Below are positions 52,378 through 60,759 of a stretch of 64,000 nt of DNA, in pieces (the first letter of the stretch is position 1; every line of letters begins with the position of its first letter). The notes under the pieces are model-generated. The model was not told where the DNA came from. It searched no databases and saw only the letters and a list, made by a program, of their open reading frames with translations. The DNA lies in the NCBI RefSeq assembly GCF_000505545.1, contig NZ_AYTB01000012.1, positions 1-64,000 of the forward strand. The letters run 5' to 3'. The DNA comes from Kurthia huakuii LAM0618. Lineage in GTDB: Bacteria > Bacillota > Bacilli > Bacillales_A > Planococcaceae. The position numbers and the translations under genes are program-made.

Positions 52378-52878
52378 ATGAAACTTACAGCGCAAGAAAT
52401 TGAAATTGTTGAAATTTTAGAAAAAGATGCTCGTATGGATTTAGCGAATGTTGCTAAAATGGTCGGGCTTACATTAGAAGAAACAACAGCAGCCGTAAAA
52501 AAATTAGAAGATCAAAAAATTATTGTTCGCTATTTATCGCTTGTCGATTGGACAAAAATCGAGGAACACCCAGGAGTTCGTGCGATGATCGATGTGAAAG
52601 TAACACCAAAACAAGGTGTCGGCTTCGATGATATCGCTGAACGCATTTACCGCTTCGACAAAGTACAGTCTGTTTACTTAATGTCAGGTGCTTATGATTT
52701 ATCGGTTATCGTCGAAGGTCGTTCAATGAATGAAGTTGCAAACTTTGTGTCACAAAAATTATCAACACTTGATTCAGTTATCTCAACAACAACGCATTTC
52801 ATCTTAAAGAAATACAAGCACGATGGCACAGTTTTAGAGGTTGGTAATCAAGACAAAAGAATCGTGGTGTCACCTTAA
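52378..52878 (+). CDS. alaR: Lrp/AsnC-family regulator AlaR
   Basis: A 166-residue Lrp/AsnC regulator. The N-terminal winged helix (TAQEIEIVEILEKDARMDLANVAKMVGLTLEETTAAVKKLEDQKII) is followed by the effector-binding RAM domain (GVRAMIDVKVTPKQGVGF, SVYLMSGAYDLSVIVEGRSM). The pairing with an aminotransferase matches B. subtilis alaR-alaT (yugG-yugH), where AlaR activates alanine aminotransferase. The stop overlaps the alaT start (TAATG). Ribosome binding site TGGAGG. Confidence 0.9.
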   Translation: MKLTAQEIEIVEILEKDARMDLANVAKMVGLTLEETTAAVKKLEDQKIIVRYLSLVDWTKIEEHPGVRAMIDVKVTPKQGVGFDDIAERIYRFDKVQSVYLMSGAYDLSVIVEGRSMNEVANFVSQKLSTLDSVISTTTHFILKKYKHDGTVLEVGNQDKRIVVSP

Positions 52879-54050
52879 TGATCGCATCTAGAAAAAGCTA
52901 TGTATCCAAAATGGTGAGCGAGCTAAAACCATCTGGCATTCGTAAATTTTTCGATTTAGCTGCTGGCATGGAGGGCGTCATTTCACTTGGTGTTGGCGAA
53001 CCTGATTTTGTCACACCTTGGCATGTGCGTGAAGAAGCCATTCGTTCATTAGAGCAAGGTTTTACGGCCTATACACCAAACGCCGGCTTACTTGAATTAC
53101 GTCAAGAAATTGCCCAATATATGTACAATGAATTTGACGTTACATATGATGCCGAGCACGAAATTATCGTTACTGTTGGCGCAAGTTCAGCGATTGATAT
53201 TGCGATGCGAACAATTTTGGACCCTGGTGATGAAGTCATTGTCGTTGAACCATGTTTCGTATCTTACGTCCCTACTGTCGAGCTTGCGGGCGGAACAGCG
53301 GTAACTGTACAAGCGTTGCAAGAAAATGATTTCAAAATTTTACCTGAGCAACTAGAAACGGTGACAACAGCGCGCACAAAAGCGATTATGATTTGTTCGC
53401 CAAACAATCCGACCGGTACGATGCTCTCAAAAGCAGAGTTAGAAGGCATTGCACAGTATGCGATGAAACATGACTTATTAATTATTTCCGATGAAATTTA
53501 TGCAGAACTGGCATATGATGAAGACTATACGAGTTTTGCAGCAATTGAAGGTATGCGCGAGCGTACGATTTTAATTAATGGCTTCTCAAAAGGCTTTGCG
53601 ATGACCGGCTGGCGTTTAGGTTTTGTCTGTGCACCTCATGATATTGCAGAAGCGATGCTTAAAGTATTCCAATATCAATTAATGTGTGCTTCTACGATGG
53701 CACAATATGCGGCGATTGAAGCGCTACGCAACGGTCGTCCTGAAGTCGATATGATGGTCAAAAGCTATCGCCGTCGCCGTAATTTCATCGTTGAATCCTT
53801 TAACGATATGGGCTTAAGCTGTCACAATCCTGGCGGCGCCTTTTATGCCTTCCCATCGATTAAATCAACTGGTTTAAGCTCACAGGAATTTGCCGAAAAA
53901 CTGCTGCAACAAGAAAAAGTAGCGGTTGTACCGGGTGATGTATTCGGTGAAAGTGGCGAAGGGCATATTCGCTGTTCATACGCTTCCTCATTAGAAAATT
54001 TACAAGAAGCGGTAACGCGTATTAAACGCTTTGTCGATTCCTTAAAGTAA
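52878..54050 (+). CDS. alaT: PLP-dependent aminotransferase AlaT
   Basis: A 390-residue class I/II aminotransferase. The PLP Lys is in NGFSKGFAMTGWRLGF; substrate Asn in CSPNNPTGTML, Asp/Tyr in ISDEIYAEL, and the C-terminal Arg in GEGHIRCSYASSLENL. The start SKMVSELKPSGIRKFFDLA and VISLGVGEPDF match the AlaT/PatA-like group. With the AlaR partner it most likely makes alanine from pyruvate and glutamate. Co-translated with alaR. Confidence 0.9.
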   Translation: MIASRKSYVSKMVSELKPSGIRKFFDLAAGMEGVISLGVGEPDFVTPWHVREEAIRSLEQGFTAYTPNAGLLELRQEIAQYMYNEFDVTYDAEHEIIVTVGASSAIDIAMRTILDPGDEVIVVEPCFVSYVPTVELAGGTAVTVQALQENDFKILPEQLETVTTARTKAIMICSPNNPTGTMLSKAELEGIAQYAMKHDLLIISDEIYAELAYDEDYTSFAAIEGMRERTILINGFSKGFAMTGWRLGFVCAPHDIAEAMLKVFQYQLMCASTMAQYAAIEALRNGRPEVDMMVKSYRRRRNFIVESFNDMGLSCHNPGGAFYAFPSIKSTGLSSQEFAEKLLQQEKVAVVPGDVFGESGEGHIRCSYASSLENLQEAVTRIKRFVDSLK

Positions 54051-54055
54051 TAAAA

Positions 54056-54196
54056 ATGCGGCTTTGACAAAACAGTTCATGTTCCTTTTTTAGAGTTCGC
54101 AACGAAAAACCGGAACGACGCTACAGCGCGGTTCCGGTTTTTCTTATGCTCATATAAGACGGTGTTTTTACACGTATGTCCCCGCCTCTTTTTTAG
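54056..54196. repeat. Dispersed palindromic repeat, copy D
   Basis: It starts GCGGCTTTGACA and ends TATGTCCCCGCCTCTTTTTT. Inner hairpin: GAAAAACCGGAACGACGC / GCGCGGTTCCGGTTTTTC. Shared blocks TTATGCTCATATAAGA and GGTGTTTTTACACG. It lies between alaT and the convergent acetyltransferase gene. Confidence 0.88.
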
Positions 54197-54199
54197 CCT

Positions 54200-54637
54200 T
54201 TAACGCAATCGTTTTGTAAAACAAACGATGCGATTTGCTTCGATAAAGCCTAGTTTACGATGCATCGTGATACTATCATCATTCGTTAACTCACAATCGC
54301 TCGCAAACTCCTGACATTGTTGATTTTTTGCCCACTGCTCGCAGCGCGCCATCAATTTCTTCGCAATGCCGTTCATCCGGTATGCCTCGCGAACATATAA
54401 CCCTTCCATATAGCCAACCGGCGACGTCTCAGTACCTTCTACATAATCATCGCGCAACTGACAATGCGCAAAACCAACAGCACACTTATCATCGAACGCA
54501 AGTAAAACGAGCACCTCATCATCGTCAATAAGCGCATCAAATTCCGCTGTCAATTCCGCTAAATCATTATCTGGCCATAGCAATAAGGCAAGTTCTGCCG
54601 CGTGCATCGCCTCTTCTTTTTTAGCTTGTCGTATCAA
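54200..54637 (-). CDS. AAC(6')-type aminoglycoside N-acetyltransferase-like protein
   Basis: A 145-residue GNAT enzyme. Its blocks resemble the chromosomal AAC(6')-Ig/-Iy-type group of Acinetobacter/Salmonella as I recall it: LLLWPDNDLAELTAEF, DDYVEGTETSPVGYMEGLYVREAYRMNGIAKKL (acetyl-CoA loop), ECQEFASDCEL-like QEFASDCEL, MHRKLGFIEANRIVCFTKRL. The enzyme would acetylate the 6'-amine of aminoglycosides, though natural roles may differ. The start is a TTG at 54637 after AAAGGGGACAATCAT. Confidence 0.85.
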   Translation of the reverse strand: MIRQAKKEEAMHAAELALLLWPDNDLAELTAEFDALIDDDEVLVLLAFDDKCAVGFAHCQLRDDYVEGTETSPVGYMEGLYVREAYRMNGIAKKLMARCEQWAKNQQCQEFASDCELTNDDSITMHRKLGFIEANRIVCFTKRLR

Positions 54638-54774
54638 ATGATTGTCCCCTTTCGTCTCATGAATAATCGTACCTTATTTTTCGTATATTATGAAAACAGA
54701 AACAGTGTTTTCATTAAAATAAACTTGGGGTATAGAACGACTAGAAGTATTTGAAGAATATGAGGTGAGCAACT

Positions 54775-57700
54775 GTGGGACAAACACTTATCGTATCAAC
54801 AGAATCTTTTTCGCCCTATAAAACCATTGCGGCAGCGCTAAAAGTCGCAACAGCTGGCGATACAATCGACGTGACAGGACAATTTCATGAAGCGTTAACG
54901 ATTACAAAAAACATTCAACTTAAAGGGCAGTCGGCAACATTTTATCAGCCCATTCATATAACAGCAGATGTGCGCATCGACAATATTCATTTTTACGAGA
55001 CGGTGACGACTGAGCACGGTACGGTACGTTTTACGAATTGTACTTTTGAGCCTAAAACGGGCAATGCGCTAACCGTATTAACGCCAACGACTTTGTTGCA
55101 ATGCCAAATCCACGGAGGTGATTATGGCGTTTATGCAACAGCGCCTGCGACCATTCAAAACACGACGATTCATCATGCTACGTGTGGTATTTATAGCCAG
55201 CAAACCGTTATGAATATTGAGCATAGTACGATTATTGATAGTACAAAGCTTGGTATATCAACGGTTGATGGCGAGCTTATCATGCATCATGCTAAGGTGC
55301 TACGCTCGCAACAATCGAATATTAAAGTAGATGGCACACAAACGACGTTATCAAATAGTGCCGCAAAACATAGTCATGATGGCGCGGGCTTATGGGCGCT
55401 CAATCAAAGTGTTATGAGCATTTCGCATAGCGAGTTAACGCATAATGCAAAGCCAAATATTAGCATGGCACATAGTCAACTATTCGTTGAAAAAACGAAA
55501 TTAACGCATTCCAAACAATGTGGTATTTGGATGAAGGATCAAGCAAAAGCGCAAGTCATTGACTGTACAGTTAGCGATAATACGTATGCAAATGTCGAGC
55601 TAGCTGATTCGATGATTAATATTGAAAATTGCCAAGTCAATCATTCAGCGTCAGACGGCCTTTACGTGTCAAAACGCTCGATTGCGCACATTACTGGCTG
55701 CAATTTCAATCATAATACCGGCTCAAATGTTTGTTATGTAAATAGTGACGGCCACCTCGTTGACTGCACGTTACATGACTCATCGAAAAATGGCTTGTGG
55801 GTAAGCGACAATAGCAAAGTGACGATGAAACAATCAAAGCTATTTCGCAATAAGTTTCCAGCAGTCGGTATTGAAGCGAGCTCACTCGATATTGAAAACT
55901 GTGAATTTTTTGATGGTCTCCAAAGCGCAGTCTGGCTAAAAGCGCGTGCGAACGTCACGATTCATGATTGTCAATTTAAACATCAACGCGCTTCACACAT
56001 TATCGTCGAAAAAAACAGTCACCTCAAGTTATCGCGGTGCTTGCTACAACAAGCCAACCAAAACGGCATCTGGGCACGCGAACAAGCAACTGTTGACATC
56101 AACGATTGTACGGTGAAAGAATGCCGATATCCGGGCGTTGGTGGCAGCCAATCAACAATTCATATTAAAAACTCAACGATTGAACATAATACCGAGCACG
56201 GGGTCTGGTTAACAGAAGGCAGTGTTGCAACGATTGATCAATGCGATATTGCGCTAAATGGCTATTGTAATATCGCGCTGAATGACAGCGATTTAACGTT
56301 GTCTAATAGTCGTCTAAGCGATGCCAAAGAATATGGCCTGATTGTAAAAGAACATAGCCATAGCATCGTTGATTGTTCGACGATTCGCACGAGTGGTTAC
56401 GATAATATTCACGTCGCGCGCATGGCATCGCTGCAAATGCGTAATAGTATTTTAGAATATGCTGAGCGCGATGGCCTCTACATTCATTCAGATGCAACCG
56501 CATCGGTCATAAGCAGTCGCTTTGAGCACAATCAACAATATGGTATTTATGAAAAAAAAGATGCCGCAAACGTCCAATTAAGCACCGCTACATATGCAGA
56601 AAATGGTCGCGGTGATTATGTAAAAGAAGGAGCAACGATTCAGTCAGCGGGCCCTGTGCGCTTCAAAACGCCAATTGCTACTGCTCGTGACATTGTGGCG
56701 TTAAAAGAGCTTGATGCGATGGTCGGCCTAACAAAAATTAAAAAGTCGCTGCATGATATGGTGCGCATTTTACAATTTAATGCTGAAGCCGCCGAACTTG
56801 GCTTTGAACAACATACGCCATCGTTCGCGAGCCATACGGTGCTCTATGGCAATCCAGGGACCGGTAAAGCAACAGTTGCGGTCATGTTAGCAAAACTATA
56901 TAAAGAGCTTGGTTTATTAGAGAAAGGGCATGTTGTCCACGTTAATCGCGAACAGTTAGTCGGTTCTTATATTGGCCAAACCGCACCAAAAACACAGAAA
57001 AAAATTGACGAAGCAATGGGTGGCGTCTTATTTATTGATGAAGCCTATGCACTTACTAATCGCCATTCTGCAAAAGATTTTGGGCCAGAAGCGATTGAAG
57101 TAATTTTAGAAGCGATGGAACGGCATCGCGGAAAATTTATCGGCATCGCAGCTGGCTATCCACAAGAAATGCAGCATTTTTTAAAAAGTAATCCGGGCTT
57201 TGAAAGTCGCTTCACACAATTTTTCCACTTCGACGACTATACGCCCGAAGAAATGGTACACATTGCCGAACAGATGTTACAGCAACAACAACGTTTCTTA
57301 GACGAACAGGCGAAACAAGCACTCACAAAAGAATTTATCCGCTTATGGCGTAAAAAAGATAGCTACTTTGCGAATGCACGCACTGTACGACAAGATGTTA
57401 CAAAAATGGTGACTGCACAAAAGCTCCGTTGTCTCGACATGAACCGCGCACATTGGACACCGGAAGTGCTCGCGACGATTACGCCAGCCGACGTTGCAGC
57501 GGTTGTCGCAGAAGAACAGACGCGTAGCTTTACGGTGCCGATACAAGAAGAGTTATTGCAGCAAGCGCTCAATGAATTACATGCCCTCGTCGGCTTAGAA
57601 AACGTCAAACAGTCGATTACAAAACTAATCGACTTAACACGTTACTATCGAGACGAACAAAAAAATGTCGAACATTTGACGACGAATTTTGTGCTGACAG

Positions 57701-58356
57701 GGAATCCAGGGACCGGTAAGACGGTCGTAGCACGCATTATCGCGAAAATTTATGAGGCACTTGGCATTGTCGAGCGCGGCGAACTCGTTGAAGTGACGCG
57801 TGATATGCTAGTTGGGCCACATGTCGGCGATATGGAACGGTTGACCCAACAATATGTCAAACGGGCGCGTCATGGCGTGCTCTTTATCGACGAAGCCTAT
57901 CAGCTAACACAATATGGCCCTGAAGATGTTGGCAAGCGCGTTATTGATACGCTACTAAACTATTTAGAGGCGTATCGCCATGAAATGGTCGTCATTGTCG
58001 CTGGCTATCCTGCTAAAATGACGCAATTTATTCAAAATAATGAAGGTCTACAGCGGCGCTTCCGCGATTGGCTCCACTTTCCTGATTATACGCCGGAGCA
58101 ACTGCTTGAAATTGCACTGCATATAGCGCAAGAATCTGGTTATGCCTATTCCGAACAAGCGATGCGTGCGCTATCGTTTTATTTAATGAATGTGTATGAA
58201 TATCGCGATGACACATTTGCGAATGCTGGTCTCGTACGCAATATTGTTCAAAAAGCGATTCACAATGTCGATTATCGCGTCGCAAAACAGCCACAGCAAC
58301 CATTGACGAAGCACCTTATTGATGAAGAAGATTTAATGCTATGGGAATCGCAGTAA
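54775..58356 (+). CDS. Right-handed beta-helix fused to two CbbX/SpoVK-type AAA+ ATPase domains
   Basis: A 1193-residue protein. Residues 1-~625 are a right-handed parallel beta-helix of about 25 coils of 22-24 residues; recurrent turns such as HDGAGLWALNQSVMSI, SDGLYVSKRSIAHI, KNGLWVSDNSKV and EHGVWLTEGSVATI show a repeated G-(L/I)-(W/Y) step. Two CbxX/CfqX-type AAA+ modules follow. Module 1 (about 645-930) has Walker A GNPGTGKA (K698-A699, Ser/Thr lost) and Walker B GVLFIDEAYAL (D755-E756). Module 2 (about 935-1193) has intact GNPGTGKT (K982-T983) and GVLFIDEAYQL (D1039-E1040). There is no signal peptide. Start GTG 54775 with GAGGTGAG. Known relatives are CbbX, SpoVK and EccA of type VII secretion; the partner is unknown. 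Confidence 0.9.
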   Translation: MGQTLIVSTESFSPYKTIAAALKVATAGDTIDVTGQFHEALTITKNIQLKGQSATFYQPIHITADVRIDNIHFYETVTTEHGTVRFTNCTFEPKTGNALTVLTPTTLLQCQIHGGDYGVYATAPATIQNTTIHHATCGIYSQQTVMNIEHSTIIDSTKLGISTVDGELIMHHAKVLRSQQSNIKVDGTQTTLSNSAAKHSHDGAGLWALNQSVMSISHSELTHNAKPNISMAHSQLFVEKTKLTHSKQCGIWMKDQAKAQVIDCTVSDNTYANVELADSMINIENCQVNHSASDGLYVSKRSIAHITGCNFNHNTGSNVCYVNSDGHLVDCTLHDSSKNGLWVSDNSKVTMKQSKLFRNKFPAVGIEASSLDIENCEFFDGLQSAVWLKARANVTIHDCQFKHQRASHIIVEKNSHLKLSRCLLQQANQNGIWAREQATVDINDCTVKECRYPGVGGSQSTIHIKNSTIEHNTEHGVWLTEGSVATIDQCDIALNGYCNIALNDSDLTLSNSRLSDAKEYGLIVKEHSHSIVDCSTIRTSGYDNIHVARMASLQMRNSILEYAERDGLYIHSDATASVISSRFEHNQQYGIYEKKDAANVQLSTATYAENGRGDYVKEGATIQSAGPVRFKTPIATARDIVALKELDAMVGLTKIKKSLHDMVRILQFNAEAAELGFEQHTPSFASHTVLYGNPGTGKATVAVMLAKLYKELGLLEKGHVVHVNREQLVGSYIGQTAPKTQKKIDEAMGGVLFIDEAYALTNRHSAKDFGPEAIEVILEAMERHRGKFIGIAAGYPQEMQHFLKSNPGFESRFTQFFHFDDYTPEEMVHIAEQMLQQQQRFLDEQAKQALTKEFIRLWRKKDSYFANARTVRQDVTKMVTAQKLRCLDMNRAHWTPEVLATITPADVAAVVAEEQTRSFTVPIQEELLQQALNELHALVGLENVKQSITKLIDLTRYYRDEQKNVEHLTTNFVLTGNPGTGKTVVARIIAKIYEALGIVERGELVEVTRDMLVGPHVGDMERLTQQYVKRARHGVLFIDEAYQLTQYGPEDVGKRVIDTLLNYLEAYRHEMVVIVAGYPAKMTQFIQNNEGLQRRFRDWLHFPDYTPEQLLEIALHIAQESGYAYSEQAMRALSFYLMNVYEYRDDTFANAGLVRNIVQKAIHNVDYRVAKQPQQPLTKHLIDEEDLMLWESQ

Positions 58357-58398
58357 ACGAAAAATCCGACATTCCTTTATACGGGATGTCGGATTTTT
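58357..58398. terminator. Bidirectional terminator
   Basis: AAAAATCCGACATTCC and GGGATGTCGGATTTTT pair around TTTATAC. It ends the beta-helix/AAA gene (+) and faces the lysine-rich gene (-). Confidence 0.88.
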
Positions 58399-58431
58399 GT
58401 ATCGGTGAATAACGCAGCTTAAGAAGAAGGT

Positions 58432-58677
58432 TTATTTTTTCGTTGTGGAAGATTTTTTTGACTTTTTTTTCGATACTTTTTTCTTCACTGCAGCCTTGTC
58501 CGGTGTAATAACAGGTACTTTTTTCTGAGCGGATGATTGATCGCTCATCGGTTTCCATGTAACAGTTTCCGTCTTCGTTTCCACGACGACTGCTGCTGTT
58601 TCAGTCGCAGCGCTTGCTGTAATAGGTGCTACCGCAACGAACATTGCGCCACATACGGCGAACATGATTTTTTTCAT
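58432..58677 (-). CDS. Small secreted protein with lysine-rich tail
   Basis: An 81-residue exported protein. The signal peptide is MKKIMFAVCGAMFVAVAPITASA (AxA cleavage about residue 23). The mature part is Thr/Val-rich, then Ser/Lys-rich (VKKKVSKKKSKKSSTTKK), which suits electrostatic attachment to teichoic acids or the membrane. It has no known domain. ATG 58677 follows AAGAAGGGGATTG; the longer frame to 58701 starts upstream of that site. Confidence 0.75.
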   Translation of the reverse strand: MKKIMFAVCGAMFVAVAPITASAATETAAVVVETKTETVTWKPMSDQSSAQKKVPVITPDKAAVKKKVSKKKSKKSSTTKK

Positions 58678-58861
58678 ATGAATCAATCCCCTTCTTTTCA
58701 ACTATGCGTTATAATATTCTTTATCTATTACAAATTGACCACTCGGTAACTTAAAAATAAATAAAAAATAGAAAAAAAGAATAATTACCTAATAATTTTT
58801 GTATTCTTTTTTTCATAGCTACTTAGAACCACAACTTTCACTCAAAGACATAAATTAACTA

Positions 58862-58890
58862 TTGACAGCGAATTGTCAGTTTGTTACGAT
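58862..58890 (+). promoter_or_regulatory. Sigma-A promoter of brnQ
   Basis: TTGACA, 17 bases, then TACGAT, just upstream of the structured leader of brnQ. Confidence 0.75.
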
Positions 58891-58914
58891 AATTCACAAC
58901 ATAGAGCATACAAA

Positions 58915-59232
58915 TTCATTGACGAGAACGAGTAAATCTTAGTGCAGTAGTTTAGAGAGCTGTTGAACTGGTGCAAAACAGCCTACTACCTTTGATTGAA
59001 AATCCTCTCCGAGAAGATACGCTGAACTAATAGTAAGCGCATCCGGTTGTCTACCGTTAATAAGAAAGCGTATGATTGTACGTTATTTAAGTGCTATTGA
59101 ACGGTTTTGTTGCGAGTAAATCGCAACTTTCTTCATGATTTAGTGCTTCTGACGAGGCAAAGTGTCCATTTTTATGGACCTATTCGAATTTACTTTTGTA
59201 AAGGAATCGCGCAACCTAGCGATTCCTTTTTT
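58915..59232 (+). promoter_or_regulatory. T-box-type leader of brnQ, antiterminator not canonical
   Basis: Stem I features of T-box RNAs are present: GACGAGAACGAGTAAA at the base, then AGAGAGCTGTTGAACTGG and TGCAAAACAGC (GNUG-type distal loops), closed by GTAGT...ACTAC. The base returns as GAAAATCCTCTCCGAG; an AUC (Ile) specifier is plausible at 59001-59004, suiting a branched-chain amino acid transporter. A further hairpin, CCGGTTGTCTACCG, resembles stem III. A strong terminator follows: AAAGGAATCGC/GCGATTCCTTT (59199-59228) plus T run. The canonical T-box core (TGGNACC) is not found. Hairpins at 59108-59127 and 59164-59179 fill the space. No gene is seen in 58702-59319. Confidence 0.65.
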
Positions 59233-59319
59233 CGATATTGCACGCTTCATTGCCACCTTCTGTTATTGATCTCGCTTTGTATGTATCTAATAATTTCATA
59301 GTAGAAAGAAGGGCTCTTT

Positions 59320-60666
59320 TTGAGTAAAAACAATGTTTCATTTTCAACCTATGCCTTGATTGGTACGATGTTATTTGGGCTATTTTTCGGTGCCGGTAAC
59401 TTAATCTTTCCCATTCAACTTGGACAGCTCGCTGGAGAAAACTTTTGGCCAGCATTAATTGGTTTCCTTATTACAGCGACGGGCCTTCCACTCATGGGGA
59501 TTTTAGCAATCGGCCTAACAGGAAGCAATGGCCTACGCGATTTAGGTAGTCGTGTGCATCCAAAGTTTGGCCTCATTTTTTCAGTAGCACTTTATTTAAC
59601 GATTGGACCATTTTTTGCGATTCCACGTACAGCGACTGTGCCATTTACAGTCGGCTTTGAACCATTTATCGCACCGGAACATATCACGTTATTTTTAGCG
59701 TTATTTAGTTTCGTCTTCTTTGCAATCGTCTATTACTTCTCATTAAATCCAGCAAAGATTATGGATTACATTGGTAAATATTTAACACCGGCCTTTTTAA
59801 TTTTTTTATTCGTGTTAATCATTATTAGCATTGTGAAACCGATGAGTTCATTCCAAGGTGCTGTTGGTGACTATGTCGACCACGCCTTTATTACCGGTTT
59901 TAAAGAAGGCTACAATACGCTTGATGCGTTAGCATCGTTAGCGTTTGGGATTGTCGTAATTAATGCGATTAAACAACAAGGCATTACCGATAAAAAAGCG
60001 ATTGCCAATGCGACATGGAAAGCCGGCCTTTTTGCGATTTTATTAATGAGTTTAATTTACGGCTTCATTACGTATATGGGTGCCATGAGCGTTGGGACAA
60101 TCGGTTCATTTGAAAATGGCGCGCTCATTTTTGCGGCTGTTGCCGAACATTATTTCGGTTCATTTGGTGCCATTTTATTAGCGATTATTATCGTCCTTGC
60201 TTGTTTAAAAACAAGTATCGGCTTAATTACGTCATGTAGTGAATTTTTCCATGAAGTATTCCCGCGCATTAGCTACAAATGGTATGTATTTATTTTATGT
60301 GCGGTATCGTTTACAATTGCGAACTTCGGTTTAAACAATATCATTACGTATGCGGTCCCTGTATTGATGTTCCTTTACCCACTCGCAATCGTGCTCATCA
60401 TTTTGGCGTTATGCGCACCGTTATTTAACGCACGCCGCGCCGTTTTTGCGACAGCGATGTTCTTAACCTTTTTCATTAGTATTATCGATGGCTACACAGC
60501 ACTTGTTGGCAGTGTTCCTGCAGCAAGCGTTACGTTCTTAAACAACATCGTACAAATTTACGCTGAGTTCCTACCATTTTATAGCTTAGGACTTGGTTGG
60601 ATTGTGCCAGCGATTATTGGCGCGGTCATTGGCTATGGCTATACATTACTGAAAAAAACAGTGTAA
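59320..60666 (+). CDS. brnQ: Branched-chain amino acid:Na+/H+ symporter BrnQ
   Basis: A 448-residue LIVCS-family transporter with 12 helices, taking up Leu, Ile and Val. Family blocks: MLFGLFFGAGNLIFPIQLGQLAG, GFLITATGLPLMGILAIG, AIPRTATVPFTVGFEPF, GFKEGYNTLDALASLAFGIVVINAI and CLKTSIGLITSCSEFFH. The start is a TTG at 59320, with AGAAGGGC upstream. The leader appears to sense an aminoacylation signal (see the T-box-type entry). Confidence 0.94.
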   Translation: MSKNNVSFSTYALIGTMLFGLFFGAGNLIFPIQLGQLAGENFWPALIGFLITATGLPLMGILAIGLTGSNGLRDLGSRVHPKFGLIFSVALYLTIGPFFAIPRTATVPFTVGFEPFIAPEHITLFLALFSFVFFAIVYYFSLNPAKIMDYIGKYLTPAFLIFLFVLIIISIVKPMSSFQGAVGDYVDHAFITGFKEGYNTLDALASLAFGIVVINAIKQQGITDKKAIANATWKAGLFAILLMSLIYGFITYMGAMSVGTIGSFENGALIFAAVAEHYFGSFGAILLAIIIVLACLKTSIGLITSCSEFFHEVFPRISYKWYVFILCAVSFTIANFGLNNIITYAVPVLMFLYPLAIVLIILALCAPLFNARRAVFATAMFLTFFISIIDGYTALVGSVPAASVTFLNNIVQIYAEFLPFYSLGLGWIVPAIIGAVIGYGYTLLKKTV

Positions 60667-60699
60667 TACAAAGCTCGGTTGTGCACCGACCTGCTTCAA

Positions 60700-60746
60700 A
60701 ATTGAACCACCTTTTTTCGAACATTAATCGAAGAAAGGTGGTTTTA
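60700..60746 (+). terminator. Terminator of brnQ
   Basis: AACCACCTTTTTTCG and CGAAGAAAGGTGGTT pair around ACATTAAT, followed by TTATTTG. Confidence 0.85.
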
Positions 60747-60759
60747 TTTGTCGCAAATT

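Noticed and set aside
54775-56650. CRISPR-like or DNA tandem repeat in the beta-helix region
   Set aside because: The periodicity exists only at the protein level; the DNA repeats are degenerate, without spacers.
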